DNA of 64,000 nucleotides from Brachypodius melanocephalos (GCA_013398615.1 VZSR01000692.1:490770-554769), one strand, 5' to 3'. Positions 25,706-40,700 are shown, counted from the stretch's first letter. The notes: generated by a model not told the origin, from the letters alone. Made by a program: numbers and translations.

Positions 25706-28700
25706 AAAAATCAGTAAAATTTCGACAGCTCTGCAATCACCTCAGTAAAATAGATAAATATTTGCACTGTTGATCTGGCAGAGGGACTGTAAGAACACCC
25801 AGCACCATGAAGCAATCTCACAGAGCTTCTGTGTACTCAGGATGAGTTTTAAATGCCCCTTTCACAGACATTTCCAGGCCTATGACAAACAAATGCAGCA
25901 TGTGCAGGGCCACAATGGAATCCAAGTACACAGAGGAAGCCTTTGCAAACTCCTGTCCCCAAGGACGCACCAGGGCACACAATTTTAAGCAAATACACGG
26001 TGCTTGCACGACAAGCAATCTGCATGGAAAAGGCACCAAAAGGGGGATTTACCTGTCCTGGATGTGCAGCTTCTGCAGCTCCTCAGCCACAGCCAGAGGC
26101 AGCATCTCGGGGGGCACCTGGCAGTGCCGTGCCCACCGCGCCGCCCCACGCGCGTCACAGTGACGGAGCAGCAACTGCACCAGGTGTCCTTGGAGCCACC
26201 GATTGTCCCCAACTGTGCTCTGCAAGGGCAGGGGGGACAGGCAGACTGTCAGTGCGACTTCCAGCGTGGGAGTTTATCCCCCTCTCAGCAGGCGCCCTTG
26301 TTGTAAAAACCTTGTTCCTTATATCTAATCTGAATCTCTCCTATTTTAGTTCCAAACCGTCAGCTCTTGTTCTTTTTCAACAGGTCCTGCTAAAAACTCT
26401 GTCCCCATCTTTTTTACTGGCCTCCTTTAAGTACTGAAAGGTCTCCTTGGAGCCTTCTGCAGGCTGAGCACCCCCAGCTCTCCCAGCCTGTCTCCAGAGG
26501 AGAGGGGCTCCAGACACTGGAGCATCTTCTTGGGATGGCTTTCTTAGGATAGACATTTCCTGTCTCCCCAGGGCAGACGGTGGTTTGGGCTTTCCTCCAT
26601 CCTTGGAAGTATTTGCACAGATTTTTGGGATTGCCAGTCATCCATAGGTGGCAGGGAGGACACATCAGCAAAGCTCTCCTAAGTGGTGTTCAGAGCCAGG
26701 AAAAGGCTGACATCACCCTCCAGCTCCTTGGCCCCTGGCTCTGAGACTCCCCAGCACCAGGCACAGCCATGGGTGGAACCCAGGCTGGAAGTGGTGTCAC
26801 CCTGTATTGGAATTCAGCAGGATAAATGTGCTGTGTGAGTCCCACATGCAGCTGGAGTGAACAATGATTGCATAAAGGAGTTCTTCCCTCTGTGTCTATT
26901 CAAGGCCCCTGTGAAGGTGAGAACTGTATCACTGCTTTGGGAGAAACACTCGGGTGTCACTGTGCCATTCCCTGTGTTCACACCTGCCAACAGGGAGGGC
27001 ACTTTAGGACATTCCCTGCTCCCAGCTGTTCCCTGGAGGAAGGGAAGTGCCTGGGCCCACTGCAGAGCCTGGGGGCACCAGCACAAACTCACCCTGCCTG
27101 TGGCTTAAACCTAAAGGCCATCTCTGGCCAGATCATGGCACAGTGGCACACCAGGCAGGGCTGAGCAGACACTTGCAGGGGGCAGTGACAGTCCCCACGG
27201 TGACAGCTGGATGCACCAGAGCTCCTCTGCCTCGTCCACCTCTGAGAGGTGCAGGTGAAAGAGGAAATACAAACACAGTAACACCAAGGGTCACACCAGC
27301 TCCATGGGGTGGGAACTCCCCCTCTTCTTCCCCAGCCAGCCTACGTGTGCTGCAAACACCCCGGAGCCCCCACAGCCACAGAGCAACTTCTCCTCTCTGA
27401 CCTGCTCTGGATCTGCCCTGGGTGTTACTATTGTCAAGAGAACTGCTAAAACAAGCTGAAACCCTACATGGCGGCCCAGGACCTGTAGCTCTAGGACTGG
27501 CACGACAAACAAGAATTTCAGAGGAGTGAAATGCTCAGATCTGCACTGGCAGTCCATCCCCAGCCTGCCCAGGCTGCTGCCATCTGCCCTGTGCTGCCCA
27601 CCCGAGGGTCCCAGCCTGCCCCAGGCAGGGCAGCACCCTGCTCCCTCTGCCCAGCTGGAGGAACAGCTCCCGGCTGGGTGCCAGGCTGTGCCCATGGGGC
27701 CTCATTCCTCACATTCCTTCAGTAACTAAAAGGTGAGAATTTGTCTTCAAAGCAGTCACGGAGATCAGGAAACGAATCTGTTGATGGCCCCAAGGTAAAA
27801 AGGAAGGGAAACAGCAAAGGAGAAAATAGAATGACCCCCTCCCAGAGGTGCAGGAGGGGGCAGAGGCTCAGCACAGCTCAGAGGGATCTGGCACCCCAGG
27901 TAGCAGCAGCCTGCTCACAAAAACTGCTGCCTCAGCACTCTGTCTGCACCCGGAGACTCTGCCAAATGCCAAACCACAGCTCTTCTCATGGATATGTGGG
28001 GGAACAGTTTTACTGCTGTTCCCAAGGGGCTGAGGGCACAGCAGGAGCCAGGGGGAGCAGGACAGGGGTCCAGGAGCTCCCCCAGGGCTCCCTTCCTACA
28101 GGAGGGAAAGGGCAGAGCAGGAAAAGGACTGGACACATTCTCCTGCTCATGCTTCTTGCCCTCTACATTGCCCTGGCCATGCCAGTCCTGACCTTTGTGC
28201 CTCTCTCCCCTCTCTGCCTTCTGTGACTGAGCTCAGCCAAGCACTGAACATGTGAAGAGGGGCTGAGTTAAACCCTCCTGCGCATCTGCCAAGCCACTTC
28301 TCAGAGTTCTTCCCAAGAAGAACATATTTTCTTACTAACATTGCAGAGCAATTCCCTCTTCTTGCTCCCTCTGTGTCCATCCTATTGTCTTCCTGTCTTT
28401 TTTCTAAAACACAAACTCTTTGGTGTTGGAGCTCTCTTCAGTTCACCCCGAGTCAATTCTTAATAAATCACACTGTGGCAGCTTTATTTCTGGAAATAAT
28501 GAGGTGCAGATTTTTTTAATATTATTTTAATGATAACAGATTTCTTCTTTCAACCACAAAAAACAACTCTGTAAAGAAGGTTAATCTCTCCAGAGATATC
28601 CCATCTTGCATTCTGAAACAGAAAATAGCTTTGTCTTTTTACTGAAAAAAAGAAAAAACCCAACATTGCTCTAAAGGGGAAAGGCTTCCACCGCAACAGC

Positions 28701-31700
28701 TCTGCAAGAGGCAAGAATGTGGAAACTTTGGCCCCAGAAGATGTGGGCACAGATGCAGAGAGCAATGTTTCACCAGGGATGACATTTCATGTGCTTGGCT
28801 GTCAGTAAATGAACACTTCTCAAGAGGAAACTGGCACGGGTGTTCTGATCAACATCAGCGACACCTCTGAGCAGGAAAAGATTCTATAGAGCATGAGGCT
28901 TGTTTACATCCCTCTTGGAATTCTAGACATATCATGCATTCTTTAATCCATAGGAGCACACAGAAACCCCTGACACCAACAATAATCCATGATTAAAGCT
29001 TTCCACAGTGAGGGCTGCAGCTTTCCTACCCGTAAATCCTGTTCTCAGAGCCAAGGCTTCACAAAGCTCACACCAACCACGCAGGGCAAGTTCAGCAATG
29101 TCCTGACCTTAACCCATCAACCATTTCTCCATTGGTACCAATAATTTTGAAACCAAATATCCAATATCTCCCTTGGAAATCACCGTATCCAACCCTAGAT
29201 CAGTTTTATCTGTATGTGTTAAGCTGCATTTCAATCCCAGCCAATTCTGCCCTTTGCCTCAACATCTTTTCCCAAAGAGGGATGTTATTCACACCACTGA
29301 CACTGGCTATTTGCAGAGTCAGATTTTAATTTAACTTTTGAATGTCTTGGCCAATTTCCCCTGTTTTCAAGTGCTTCCAGAATCAACAAAAACCCCTTTG
29401 GCGAGTGTAGAGAAAATGTCAAGGAGAATATTTTAGAGTCAGCAATTTTAAAAGGGGAAAAGGAAACCCAGACTTGAAAAGGACAAACCCCTGTCAGCAG
29501 TGGAGGGCACTGACAGCACTGCTGAATTCCCTGTGCTGTGGCAGGTACAGACACCTGTCCTTAAACATTCCCTGAACATGCCACTGTGGCAGTGTCACTA
29601 GCAACTTTATTGTATTTGTGCTCGAGGTTTCTGTTCCGAAGTTTCCATCATTTGTGCAGAATGGGGAGATGCTGCAGTGTCACCATCAGATGTCACTGAA
29701 GGAAACTCCTTGAAGCATAAGGGTGGAGCTGGGACCCTCAGAGCCAGTTTAGACCAGGGCCACAGCCTGTTCCCTAAGGAGAGAGGGATCCTGTCTTCTG
29801 GAGAGCCTACAGAAATCCTGTAATCCCAGAATGGTTTGGGTTGGAAGGGATCTTAAAGTCCATCCAGTTCCACCCTGAGCCATGAGCAGAGACACCTTTC
29901 CACTATCCCAGGTTGCTCCAAACCTAGTCCATCCTGGCCTTGGACACTTCCAGGGATCCAGGGGCTGCCACAGCTTCTCAGGGCATCCTGTTCCAGGGCC
30001 TGCCCACCCTCCCAGCGAAGGATTTCTCCCTAATGTCTAATCTAACCCTGCCCTCCTTCAGCTTAAGGCCATTTTCCCTTGTCCTGTCACTGTCTGCCCA
30101 TGTAAAGTCACTCTCCCTCTTTCCCATACACCCCCTTCAAGTCTCAATAGGCCACAATAAGGTCTCCTTGGAGCTTTTCTTTGGGCTGGACACTCCCAGC
30201 TCTACCAGCCTGGCTTCAGAGCAGAGGGGCTGCAGATCATCTCTGTCACCTCCTCTGGACTCTCCAACCTTTGTGGTGCTGAGGACCCCAGAGCTGGACA
30301 CCGTGCTCCAGGTGGGGTCTCACAAGGGCAGGGTGGAGCGGGGGAAATCCTCTCCCTTGGACAAAAGAGGCCAACATCGTCTCCACTCGGTTTTCAACAA
30401 GGTTTCCTGTGAAAGCAGCAGTCACTTGGCCACAGTCACCACCCACAGCCAGAGGTGAAAATACCNNNNNNNNNNNNNNNNNNNNNNNNNNNNNNNNNNN
30501 NNNNNNNNNNNNNNNNNNNNNNNNNNNNNNNNNNNNNNNNNNNNNNNNNNNNNNNNNNNNNNNNNCTGAGCACACGCTGAGCACACGCTGAGCACACGCT
30601 GAGCACACGCTGCCTTCTCATCCATTGAGCTGCTCCCTGGCTCACAGTCACCAGGCACTCAGATCTCCTCATTTATGAACTGGAGCGGAGCAGAACAGGC
30701 TCCATTGAGAGCTCCACAGCCCGGCTTTCAGATAGCGATCACTGCGTCACTGCCAGAGCCACACTGCCGAGCTCGGGAGCCCATTACCACATCAATGCCG
30801 GGGAAGTTGGCTTGATCCTTCTTCACAAAGCTTCGGCACTGCAGCTCCCTGGGGCATGTTCACACTGCCGAGCTCCTGCTTTGTGAATCAGGACACTCAG
30901 CTTCCCGACCTCCCAATGCCTCTTCCAAAAGGCAATTCAAAGGAGTCTAACTTAGGATATCACTGGCAGGGATCAATGAAAAGGCAACTCTTAAAGTCAG
31001 CTTGCCTCTGTCTTGGGGCTCCTCACAGGGAGCTGATTGTTCTGGGTAACCTGGAGGAAGCTGCTGGTTTGTGGTGAGCAGCTGAACAATATTGTGTGAC
31101 AGGATGCATCTGCTCCATATTCCTGTGTGCCTCACACAACTACGGCCAAGTGGCAGCCAGAAGAGTCACACCACACAGCTTCTTTGGTAAATCTCACCCC
31201 CACAGGGGCTTTAAAGGTCCCTTCCAACCCAAACCATGCTGGGATTTCAAGAGATGGTCACTGGGTTGGAGCACGTGGAGAGGCGGAGGGAGCAAGGCTG
31301 GTTCAGCACAGGGATGGCCTGGCTGGATGTAGGGGAATATAATCTCCTCTTCAGTTTTATCAGGGGGGACCATAGACAAGATGGAGTCAGATCCTCCCAG
31401 AAATTCCAGCCAAAAAGTTAAAAAAAGGGACAGTGAGAGTGGCTACACACTGCAATAGGCCCAGAGGGGCAGTGGAACCAGGGGAGGCACAGCAACACCT
31501 TGTCCCACAAAGCTGGCCATGCTCTGGGCAGGAGGACAGAGATGAGCTCTCAGAGAAGAGCTAATTTCAAACTGAAACGAGGCTGTGATTGTGTGATTAG
31601 CAGTGCCTTGCATTCCCCCGGCTCCTCTCCACACAGACGGGTGGCTTCTTGCAGCAACTGCTGCTTTCAAGTCCCAAGCACCTCCCGGGCAGGGAACACC

Positions 31701-34700
31701 CAAGATCTCATTTACCCAGCATACAGGATGGTCCTGATCATGCTCAACAATACTACTCAGAGATCCAAATACATTTCCTGCACTGGGATTCCTTCCAAAT
31801 TTTTGTCAGGCAGCCCCCGAGGGAAGTAATTAATTTTCAACAGATGAAGTCATCATGTCTCCAAAATCTGCTCCAGCTGCCACAGATGTGAGCAGGTACA
31901 GAGTAGGGAGGAAGAACCAATGCAGCTTTCAGAGGCAGGTCTGGAGAGAGAGTATTTTCAAAAAACACTGAGCAACGTTCAGTGTGTTGAGACATTTCCT
32001 TCAGCACATTGTTGGACACCCTCCACGGGCCTTCACGCAGCTCACAGAGCCATGGAACAGATGAACCTGCTGCTGGCAGCAGCTCCACGGCACAGGGCAC
32101 GGACACTTCCCTCCACAGAGATGAAAGGCTCCAAACAGGATGTTTCACTGAAGTGAATCTGGCAGCATCATTCCCAGATTTCACTTCAGTAGCTTCAGTA
32201 GTGGATAGCAATGTTTCTTTGCTGGACAAAGCACAAACCCAAACAGAAATGAAGGACCAGGGAATGTCCTGAGCTGGGGGGGACCCACAAGAACCAGAGA
32301 GTCCAACTCCTGGCCCACCAATCCCACCCTGGGCATCCCTGGCAGCGCTGTCCAAAGGCTCCTGGAGCTCTGGCAGCCTTGGGGCCGTGCCCATTCCCTG
32401 GGGAGCCTGGGCAGTGCCAGCACCCTCTGCAGAAGAACCTTTACCTGATATCCAACTAAAAACTCCCCAACAGATATTTCACAGGTTTAAGAGGGAAGGT
32501 GCAATATTCTACAGGGACATTGCTGCCACGTGCCCAAGGAACTGTCTGGCACAGAATCCCCCAGACACTCCAGGACAGGCTTCTTGATAAAGAGGGCACC
32601 ACGGTACACCCGTGAGATAGCAACACTCATCCTGACACTGGATCCCAATGCCCACTGACTGAAAAAGCTGTCCTAGAAAATCAGCTCCCCACAATCCAGC
32701 TGGCCACTGCTGCTGCACAGGAGATTTCAGGGAAGGGATCTTGTCCCATTGCTCCTGTCACTGCAGACTTCAGACAGATCCCCAGAGGAAGGCCAGCCTG
32801 GGGCTGTGCTGGGACCAGTCAGCTGTGCCACTTGTCTTTTGGGCCCCTGATCAATTCCTGGTCTTGTTCAGCAGTGTCAGCATAGCCTCACACTGTGGGG
32901 ACTTTCACAGACCATAACCTCTTATTTTAACCCACAATTAACTAATTTTCCTCAATTACATCCCACAACTCCAGGTATGCTGATAGACAAAATCACAACC
33001 CACCTGCCATACTTGTTCTTCCCTCCACTTAGCTGGTCAGGGAATGGCACAGGTGTAGCTCTGCAATGAGCTGTAGTGTCCAACTAACCCAATTAAAATA
33101 ACCTTTGTTTGAAGAGAAGAGCAACTGTTTGACATCCATAAACCCCCCAAAAGACAATTTCATAGCAAATAGACTAAGGTAACTTTACCCTACTTGCTTT
33201 TTCAGTTGTCATTTCTTTTTCCTTCTCTTCTGTGTGAAGTCTATCCTGGGGGTCTCTGCTTCCTCCCAAAATCCCTTTCTCCCAACTGCTGCAGAGGCAC
33301 CTCCTGAATTCCAACCTAACCCCGGCTCCAGAGCTGTTGAATATTATTTATCCCAGGGATCAGCAAAGGACCAAGGACTTGGTCTGAATACATAAGCCAC
33401 AGATTTTTGATTTTTTTCCAGATTTCTCACACCTCAGTCCCACAATGGCAGGCTGGAGATATTTTCTGGGAGCACTCCAGCACTTGGCAAGACTGAAGAT
33501 GAATGAGGATGGGGAAATGGGCCCAACTCTTTCAGAGCAGAGTAGCGTGTTACTTATCACAGTAGATGCTTTGTCTAAGCCCAGTGACACAGTGCACTGC
33601 AGACAAACTGACAACCCTTATCTTCCCAGTGTGTTTTGAGGTAGCATTTATCTCCCCGCCTTTTGTCATAGTGTCACACGCACACGAACCAAGTGTCACA
33701 GGGCCAGTGGCAAATCCTGGAGAGCCAATGGCTCTGCAGTGGAGGGAGGTGGAGGCTTGCATCATGTCCTGGGTGACCTGCACTGCTGCTGAGCCTCACT
33801 GAGCCTGGGCCTCCTGTGACCAAACATCATTTCTCTGGGCTTTCCAGCCTCAGAAGGTTTTTACAATCCAGGCACTTCCACAGATGTTCTACGAGAGTCA
33901 CCATCCCAGAACTCTACTCTGGTTTGTACTCTGGAGCATGGAAGCTTGCACAAGGAAAATACAGCTCTCTGCCAAGCTCTGTGACTGCCTGAAGAGTGCC
34001 TATCCAATCTGAGCATCCCAAATTCCACCTTAGCAGCAGCGTGTGACATTGACTGCAGGATCTGTCTGCAGGAATTCCACAGAGTGAGGAATTCCATGTG
34101 CTGCCAGAGCCAGCCCCACTGTGGGGACAGGGACAGGGCCCTGCAGCTCCAAGTCACCACAGGGCTGCCAGAGTTGCAGGTGTGTGAAGGAGTGACACCA
34201 CTGCCCCTGTGCTTGTGCTGGGACCTGAACTCACAGGGTGACAGCTCATCCACTGCTCGGGATGTGCAGGAGCCGAGGTCACTCCAACGCCTTCTGGGTT
34301 GCTTTGGAGCCCTGGCATTAACCCTAACGAGCTAAACCAGTGTGCAATTAACCCACCAATAACTCCAGGAAGTGTTCCCATACCCAGTCACATACATCAT
34401 GAGAATCCATAGACTCCATTAAGGAAAAAAGTCTCCTCTTTTTTACTTAGGAAAGCCTTCAAAGTAAATAAGCAAAAATCCTGACAATGGAAATACTTGT
34501 TCAGGGGCACAAACTCTTCCCATAATTAGTATACGGAAAAGAGATGCCCATGGGACAAACATGGGTTACCACTGATTTCTGTTTTGCCATGCCCAAACCT
34601 CCCTGGTTCAGAGCCAAAGCAATAATCAGTATCTCTGCAAGATCCTTCCCAAAAGCAAAGCTTGGCAGTCAGTTTTTCTCTCCTTTAATCTCTTTTGGTA

Positions 34701-37700
34701 CACTTCAGCTCCTGGTGGTTTTTGTTCAGAAGGAGAAATGCTTGAGAGGGTTGACTGAATGAACTCTGAAATTCACACCCTGGCAAATTGGACTGATTTC
34801 CTAAATCCATAATTACAACATTCCTCAGAGATATGCATTCTTTCAGAGTGAACAAGGGAAGATTAGTTTCCTGTTTCTTCCCATTTACATGACTTCTCCT
34901 TCAAGAGGAACTTTTTTGTTTCTAAACAATCCTCTGTTTATGTGGTTCTCTTCTTGGCAGGGAACTGGGGAACTAATCTTGCCTAAAAGTATAATACAGC
35001 CAAACTCTCAATTGCCAGCAGCGTGATTATCTGTGTGCAGGGCAGCTGATTGGCACAGGCTTTAGAAGCCAATTTCTATCAGTGAGCACTCAGACAGGGA
35101 CTGATCGATTACAGAGGGGTTAAATAATCTGGGATGATTATTGAACAGCTGGATCGTTTTAGTGCTGGCTGGGTAAGAAGGGCAGAGAGGGTCTGGGTGT
35201 GTGTGAAGGATGAACACTGACACTGGGCAAAGGGAGCCCCCACACCTGCCCAGGCCCAGGGCATTGGAGCTCCCATGGGGTGAGGGCATCGTGGGGCTCC
35301 TGCCATGGAGCTGCAGGTAAGAACTGCCTCCCACCTGCAGAGTACAGGCAGAGCCCTGTTTGCTTTAGTGTTTATTAGTGAATCCATCCTCTCCTTCTGT
35401 GCTACCTTGGGAAGCAGGCAAACTCCATGTCCCATCTTTCCCCCTGCCCTTCCCTATTTGGCTGCACAGGGCAATGTCAGGGCTTTTGACAGCGTTCCCT
35501 TGGTCCTGAAGCAAAAGGAACATGATGATTTGCCTGTTTGAAGTGAGCCTGTCCTCATTTTTACTCTGTGTGACACAAAGAGGAGCTGGGGTTGTTCACC
35601 TGGGAGAAGAGAAGGCTCTGGGGAAACCTCATTGTGGCCCTTTGGTACCTGAAGGGAACTTATCAAAAAGACAGAGTGACTTTATACAGAGGGTGAGAGG
35701 GAACAGTTTTAAACTGACAGAAGGTAGATTTTTATTAGATATTAGGAAGACATTCTTCCCTGTGGGGGTGGGCAGGCCCTGGCACAGGGTGCCCAGAGCA
35801 GCTGTGGCTGCCCCTGGATCCCTGGCAGTGCCCAAGGCCAGGCTGGACATTGGGGCTTGGAGCAGCCTGGGACAGTGGAAGGTGTCCCTGCCCACAGCAA
35901 GTGGGCTGCAACAACATGATTTTTAAAGTTCCTTCCAACTCAAACCAGTCTGGGATTCTGTGACTTTTACCCTGTACTTGCTGCAGTTTGCAGTCACTAA
36001 CAGGTATCCTGGACACCACTCCTGCTGTTGATTTTAAGGACCTGCTATGTTCCACACATTCCTATAAGGTTTTGCATGATCATCACTGCTGTAGAGTTTC
36101 CTACTCCTAGGATGCTTTTCCCACTTGGCACAACCAAACCTCCCCCAGCACACCCCAGTGGAGTTGAACAGCTCACTGATGCTCTTAACTCCTTAATCTA
36201 TCCCTGACCTCTCAACCTACAGCCATAAGCCAATTAGCTCTTCTTTATACCATACCAAATCTCCTTCTGATGAAGCTGTGCTGCTGAGTGAATGCCTGCT
36301 AGTGACAGAAATGTAATTACAGTGCTTAGCAGCATGCTGGCCTTGGCTGGTGGCAGGAGGCTAAGGTCAGAATGCATCTCTAACACACCAAAACAATTTA
36401 AAGGAGATTTTTCCTCCTCAGTGTGTTCTCTCCAGTTTCCTCTCTTCACTCTCCAGTACTTAATTCGTTTGCACATTAAGGCTATTTGGCCATCATTTAA
36501 GACTGAAGTCCTGAGCTTTCCAAGGATCCCTTGGCAATCCCTCCCTGAAGCAGAATCAAATACCCAGCTCTGTCAATCCCCAGCTTGGCCCTGTAGATCC
36601 CCACTTCAGTAAATGGGTGATTTTCTAAAATTATTCAACAAACACATCTTACATCACTCTGAGAAATTTTTGGCTGACTTTTAGAATTATTTTGGACATT
36701 TTTGACAATTTCATAGATTGGACAGCAAATGATGGCAGTTTGCCTTGGCTTCTTTGTACCTTCTGTAATATTACACCAGAATTCATCAGCATCCTTTTGC
36801 TTAACCACAATTTATTTATCTAGCAATGGCTGGATTTGTTATAAATAAAACTACTAAAATAGCAGTAGACACACCAGTCCTCCAGGTCTTACAGAGAATT
36901 AACACAGCATAAGCCACGCAGGAAGTAGTTGGAAGCATTTACATTTAACTGTACACATCATCCTTTGACAGACTGTTCCTTAGCTGGGGAGGCAGGGAAC
37001 ACGCTCCATGTTTGGCTTTTCCCATGTGCTTCTCCCACAGCAGCTGGGGGTTTGTTCAATGCAAAGTTCCCATTTCTTTCAGCCCAGCAGTGCAAACCTC
37101 ATTAGTACAGGTGCACATTTGTCTGCTCTCTCCTGAGAGCAGGAGGCAGCTGCAGAACTGAATCAGAGTCATGGAATCAGAATATCCTGAGCTGGAAGGG
37201 AACCACATGGATCATGGAGTCCAGCTCCTGGAATTACAGGATGCTGTTCCTCAGACAGTCACAGACATGCCTGTTCTCTGCACCAGCCCCATCAGTCATC
37301 CTTTTGCTTTCCAGTAACTGGTGTTATTTCAGCTTCCAATCAATGTATGACCCCATTGACAAACTGAACTGAAAAATGGAAGGAGATCGATACTTTGCCT
37401 CCCACTTTTCCTCCTACTACAAACTCCAGTTTGTTCATGGTTTAATATTCCCTTTAAACCATTCTGTGGCTGTGTGCTTTCCCCAGAGACCTCCAACAAG
37501 ACCAGTGACTCCAAAGAAAATGGCCCAGGGAAAAAGCAGAATGAATGTCAAAGCACTGTCACCACCACTGAGCGCCTGCCAGTCCCTGAACAAGGGCAAA
37601 ACACAGGGAGAGGAATGGAAGGAGAAATGGGAGCTCCAAGTATACATTGGGGGAAGAAAGGCTGCCAGTTCTGACCTGAAATAAAACAATTCCCCCAGAC

Positions 37701-40700
37701 CTGACTTCCCAAGAGAGACAGCAGACCTTAAACCTCTCACTACTCCAGGTATAAACACCAGCTGTTCTGCAAAGGGGAAAAGGGAAAGAAAAATCAAACC
37801 TACTCTTTTCTGCAATGGCAGCTGTTAGGGAGCTGCTTAAAGATGTGGAAAGAGAAATGCAATTCGTTTGCAGATGGTTGAACTGGCAGGCTGCAGGCAA
37901 AAGCAGACCAGGAGCTGCTCCTGTGTATCCACACACCCCCATCCTGGGAGCTGCTGAGCATCTCGGCACAAGCACCACCTGCAGCACCACTGGTGGGACC
38001 ATGAACATTTATTTCAGCTGATGATTCTTCCCTGAGACTTCTAAGACCAGAAGGAACAAAACAATCATCCACTGGTTTAATTTCCTGCTAAAGAAGTCCA
38101 CAAGTACTAGCAGGGGACTCCACACACTGGCTGGTTAAACTCGTTTGGGTTTCCACCTTCCAGGAAAAGAGCCAGTCTGGGTTTGACGTTTGAGTGATGA
38201 AATCCATCCCATCCCTGAATAAACGCTTCACCCCAACCAGAGGGAAAGATGATTTTGTATGCAGCCTTACACTGAGAGACATGTCACTTACTGATCACCT
38301 CCAGAGCATCGTTCCCATCTGCACAGCACACACTGCTTCATTCCCTAGGGATATTTAATTCCTCACCCTGCAGAGATGTTGCTGTACTCAAAACAATTGA
38401 AAAGTTTCCCCAAACTCAGGAGTTCCAGGGAAGAACAGTGGATGTGGGTATTTGCAAACTGGTCTTTTTGACTCCTTGTCCTTATTCAAGACTCCCCAGG
38501 GGAAGAGTCCTGGCCAGGTGTTCTGGCCACAAAAAAACCCCTTTGAAAAAATAAATGGCATTCTGCCCCTTAAAATCCCTTTTTGAAAATCCCTCCTTTA
38601 GTGTAAGAGCTTTTACATTTTATTCCAGAGGTAGCTGTGTTTTAATTGAGGTTGAAATGGTTCTGTACAGAACGAATCTTGGCATCAGCCACTGCCATTT
38701 AGAAATTAATTGGTCAAATAAATAAGACTACATCAACTCCTTGCTGCAGTGTAAGGTAATTTACACCTATTAAGTACCAGGAATTGTCAATGTTTTCCCA
38801 ATGTATTGCACAGAAAGAAGGGCAGATTTCTGGATATTGTCTGTAAGCAGCAAACAAGCCTTGAACTGTAGTGGAACTGGAGTTCTGCATTTCCTAGGAA
38901 TTACCAGCATCTGACCCCTACTCACCCAGAGAAGGAGCTGGCACAGTGCTTGATTTTCATGCCCCCAGGGCCCATCTCTGCATCCTCACAAGCCCAGAGG
39001 AGACTGAGGAACTGCAGGACAAGGGTCCGAGGAAAAGGAGGGCACTTTTCTGGAGGTGCATCCCTGCACCCTCCTCTCAAACCACACTCCACGGTCAGGG
39101 TGATCCCAGCCAGTGGAGAATCAGAGAATCGTGGAATGATTAAGGTAGAAAATGTCCTCTAAGATCATCAAGTCCAACCATCAACCCAATACCAATCACA
39201 TTCACCACTAAGCCGTGTCCCCGGGTGCCACATCCACACATTGTTTGAACACTTCCAGGGATGGTGACCCCATCACTGCCCTGGGCAGCACATGCCAGTA
39301 CTTTACAGCTCTTTCCATGAAAAAAAAAAAAAATTCTAATATCTAATCTAGATATTCTCTGGTGCATCTTGAGACTGTTCCTCTCATCCTGAACAAGAGG
39401 CCTCTGCTCCCCACGAGCACCCACAGAACAAGTGACATCTTTCCAAAGAGCAGTACTTTTCTGAGCACCAGATCTGGAAGGGTTTCAGATGTTTAATTTT
39501 GAGAAGTTAAGGGACAGTCACCCAGTTCAGCTCCACAGGAGGAGGTTCATCATAGGAAAGGCCAAACAAACACACGGAGATTTCTTGGTATAACTTCTTT
39601 GTGTGTTCAGGATAACATTTTAAAGTGATCTGGCACTGATCAGCCCAGCTGAGTCTACAAGGGCCCAACCACAAGACCCCCAAAACACCAGTAAGCAAAC
39701 AGCACTGAGAGCAGGGCAGCAGAATCATCCTACACCCAAGTTCTCTGTCAAACTGGGGCATTTCAGGTCACCAAAATGCAGGTGTCTGGTGCTATTTCAG
39801 ATGTCCTGGTGCTCCAGATGCCTCCTGAGACAGAAGTGTCCCCCTGTAGGAACCTTGCCATGCTGCCAACCTCCTGCAAGTGTCTCAGACACAGTCTGAC
39901 ACCTAAACCCTGCCAGAGGTGACAGCTGCCACCAGAGTCACTCCCCTGCCCTATCCCCCTATCATTGATACCACAGCTCCATCTGTGTTTACTTTTTGAA
40001 AGCCTGGCAAGGAAAAACTCCTTCCATGGGGAGACTCCTTCCATGGGGAGACCCCTTCCACGTTTTTTAGTGATTTGTCCTATGGAATGCCCAGGGGAAC
40101 ATCTGCCCTCCACAGCCCCTCTTGCTGCTGGCCTGCAGTTGCTGGCCAGGACCACCCTGAACACATCTGAGCAGAGCCACAGAGCAGCTGTGCTGGGCTT
40201 GCTCTGCCCAACTCCACCTTCTTTGTGCAGCTGCTGAAGGCAGGACAAACACAAAGTGTGCAAAACCAGCAGCACAAGGGCGCACAGAAAGCAGCCAGGA
40301 GCCTCATGCCCTGCCTCTTTTTACCTGCCTATCTACCATCAATATCCTCCACACCTTCTCCTCTGCTTGTGAGGACAGGCACTCCCTGTGTTCCAGCAGC
40401 CCAGGATCCCTTAGGAATGGAATGTAGAGCAAGCAGCTGGCACTGAGCAGAGTCTCTTCCCTTCCCTCTGCCCTCCAGGCATCTCCTCTTGGAGAAGGTG
40501 CTGACCAGGGCAGCTCTCCTGGGTGACCAGGCCTGCAGCAGCCCCTGGGGATGAGGGTATGAAGAGCTTTGGATCCCTCTCCTTCCCCTCCTGCCTCCTC
40601 TGCCACCCTGCCTGGACACTGGCTCAGTCACTGGGCACTGGCAGGCAGATGGGGCAAAACCAGTTTGCTACAGGGCTGGAAACAGGTTTTATTGGCCCCA

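Noticed and set aside
39308..39340. A-run as a possible processed-pseudogene or SINE tail
   Set aside because: The run is internal to a CR1 fragment, with CR1 sequence on both sides, so it is an expansion within the repeat rather than a separate insertion.
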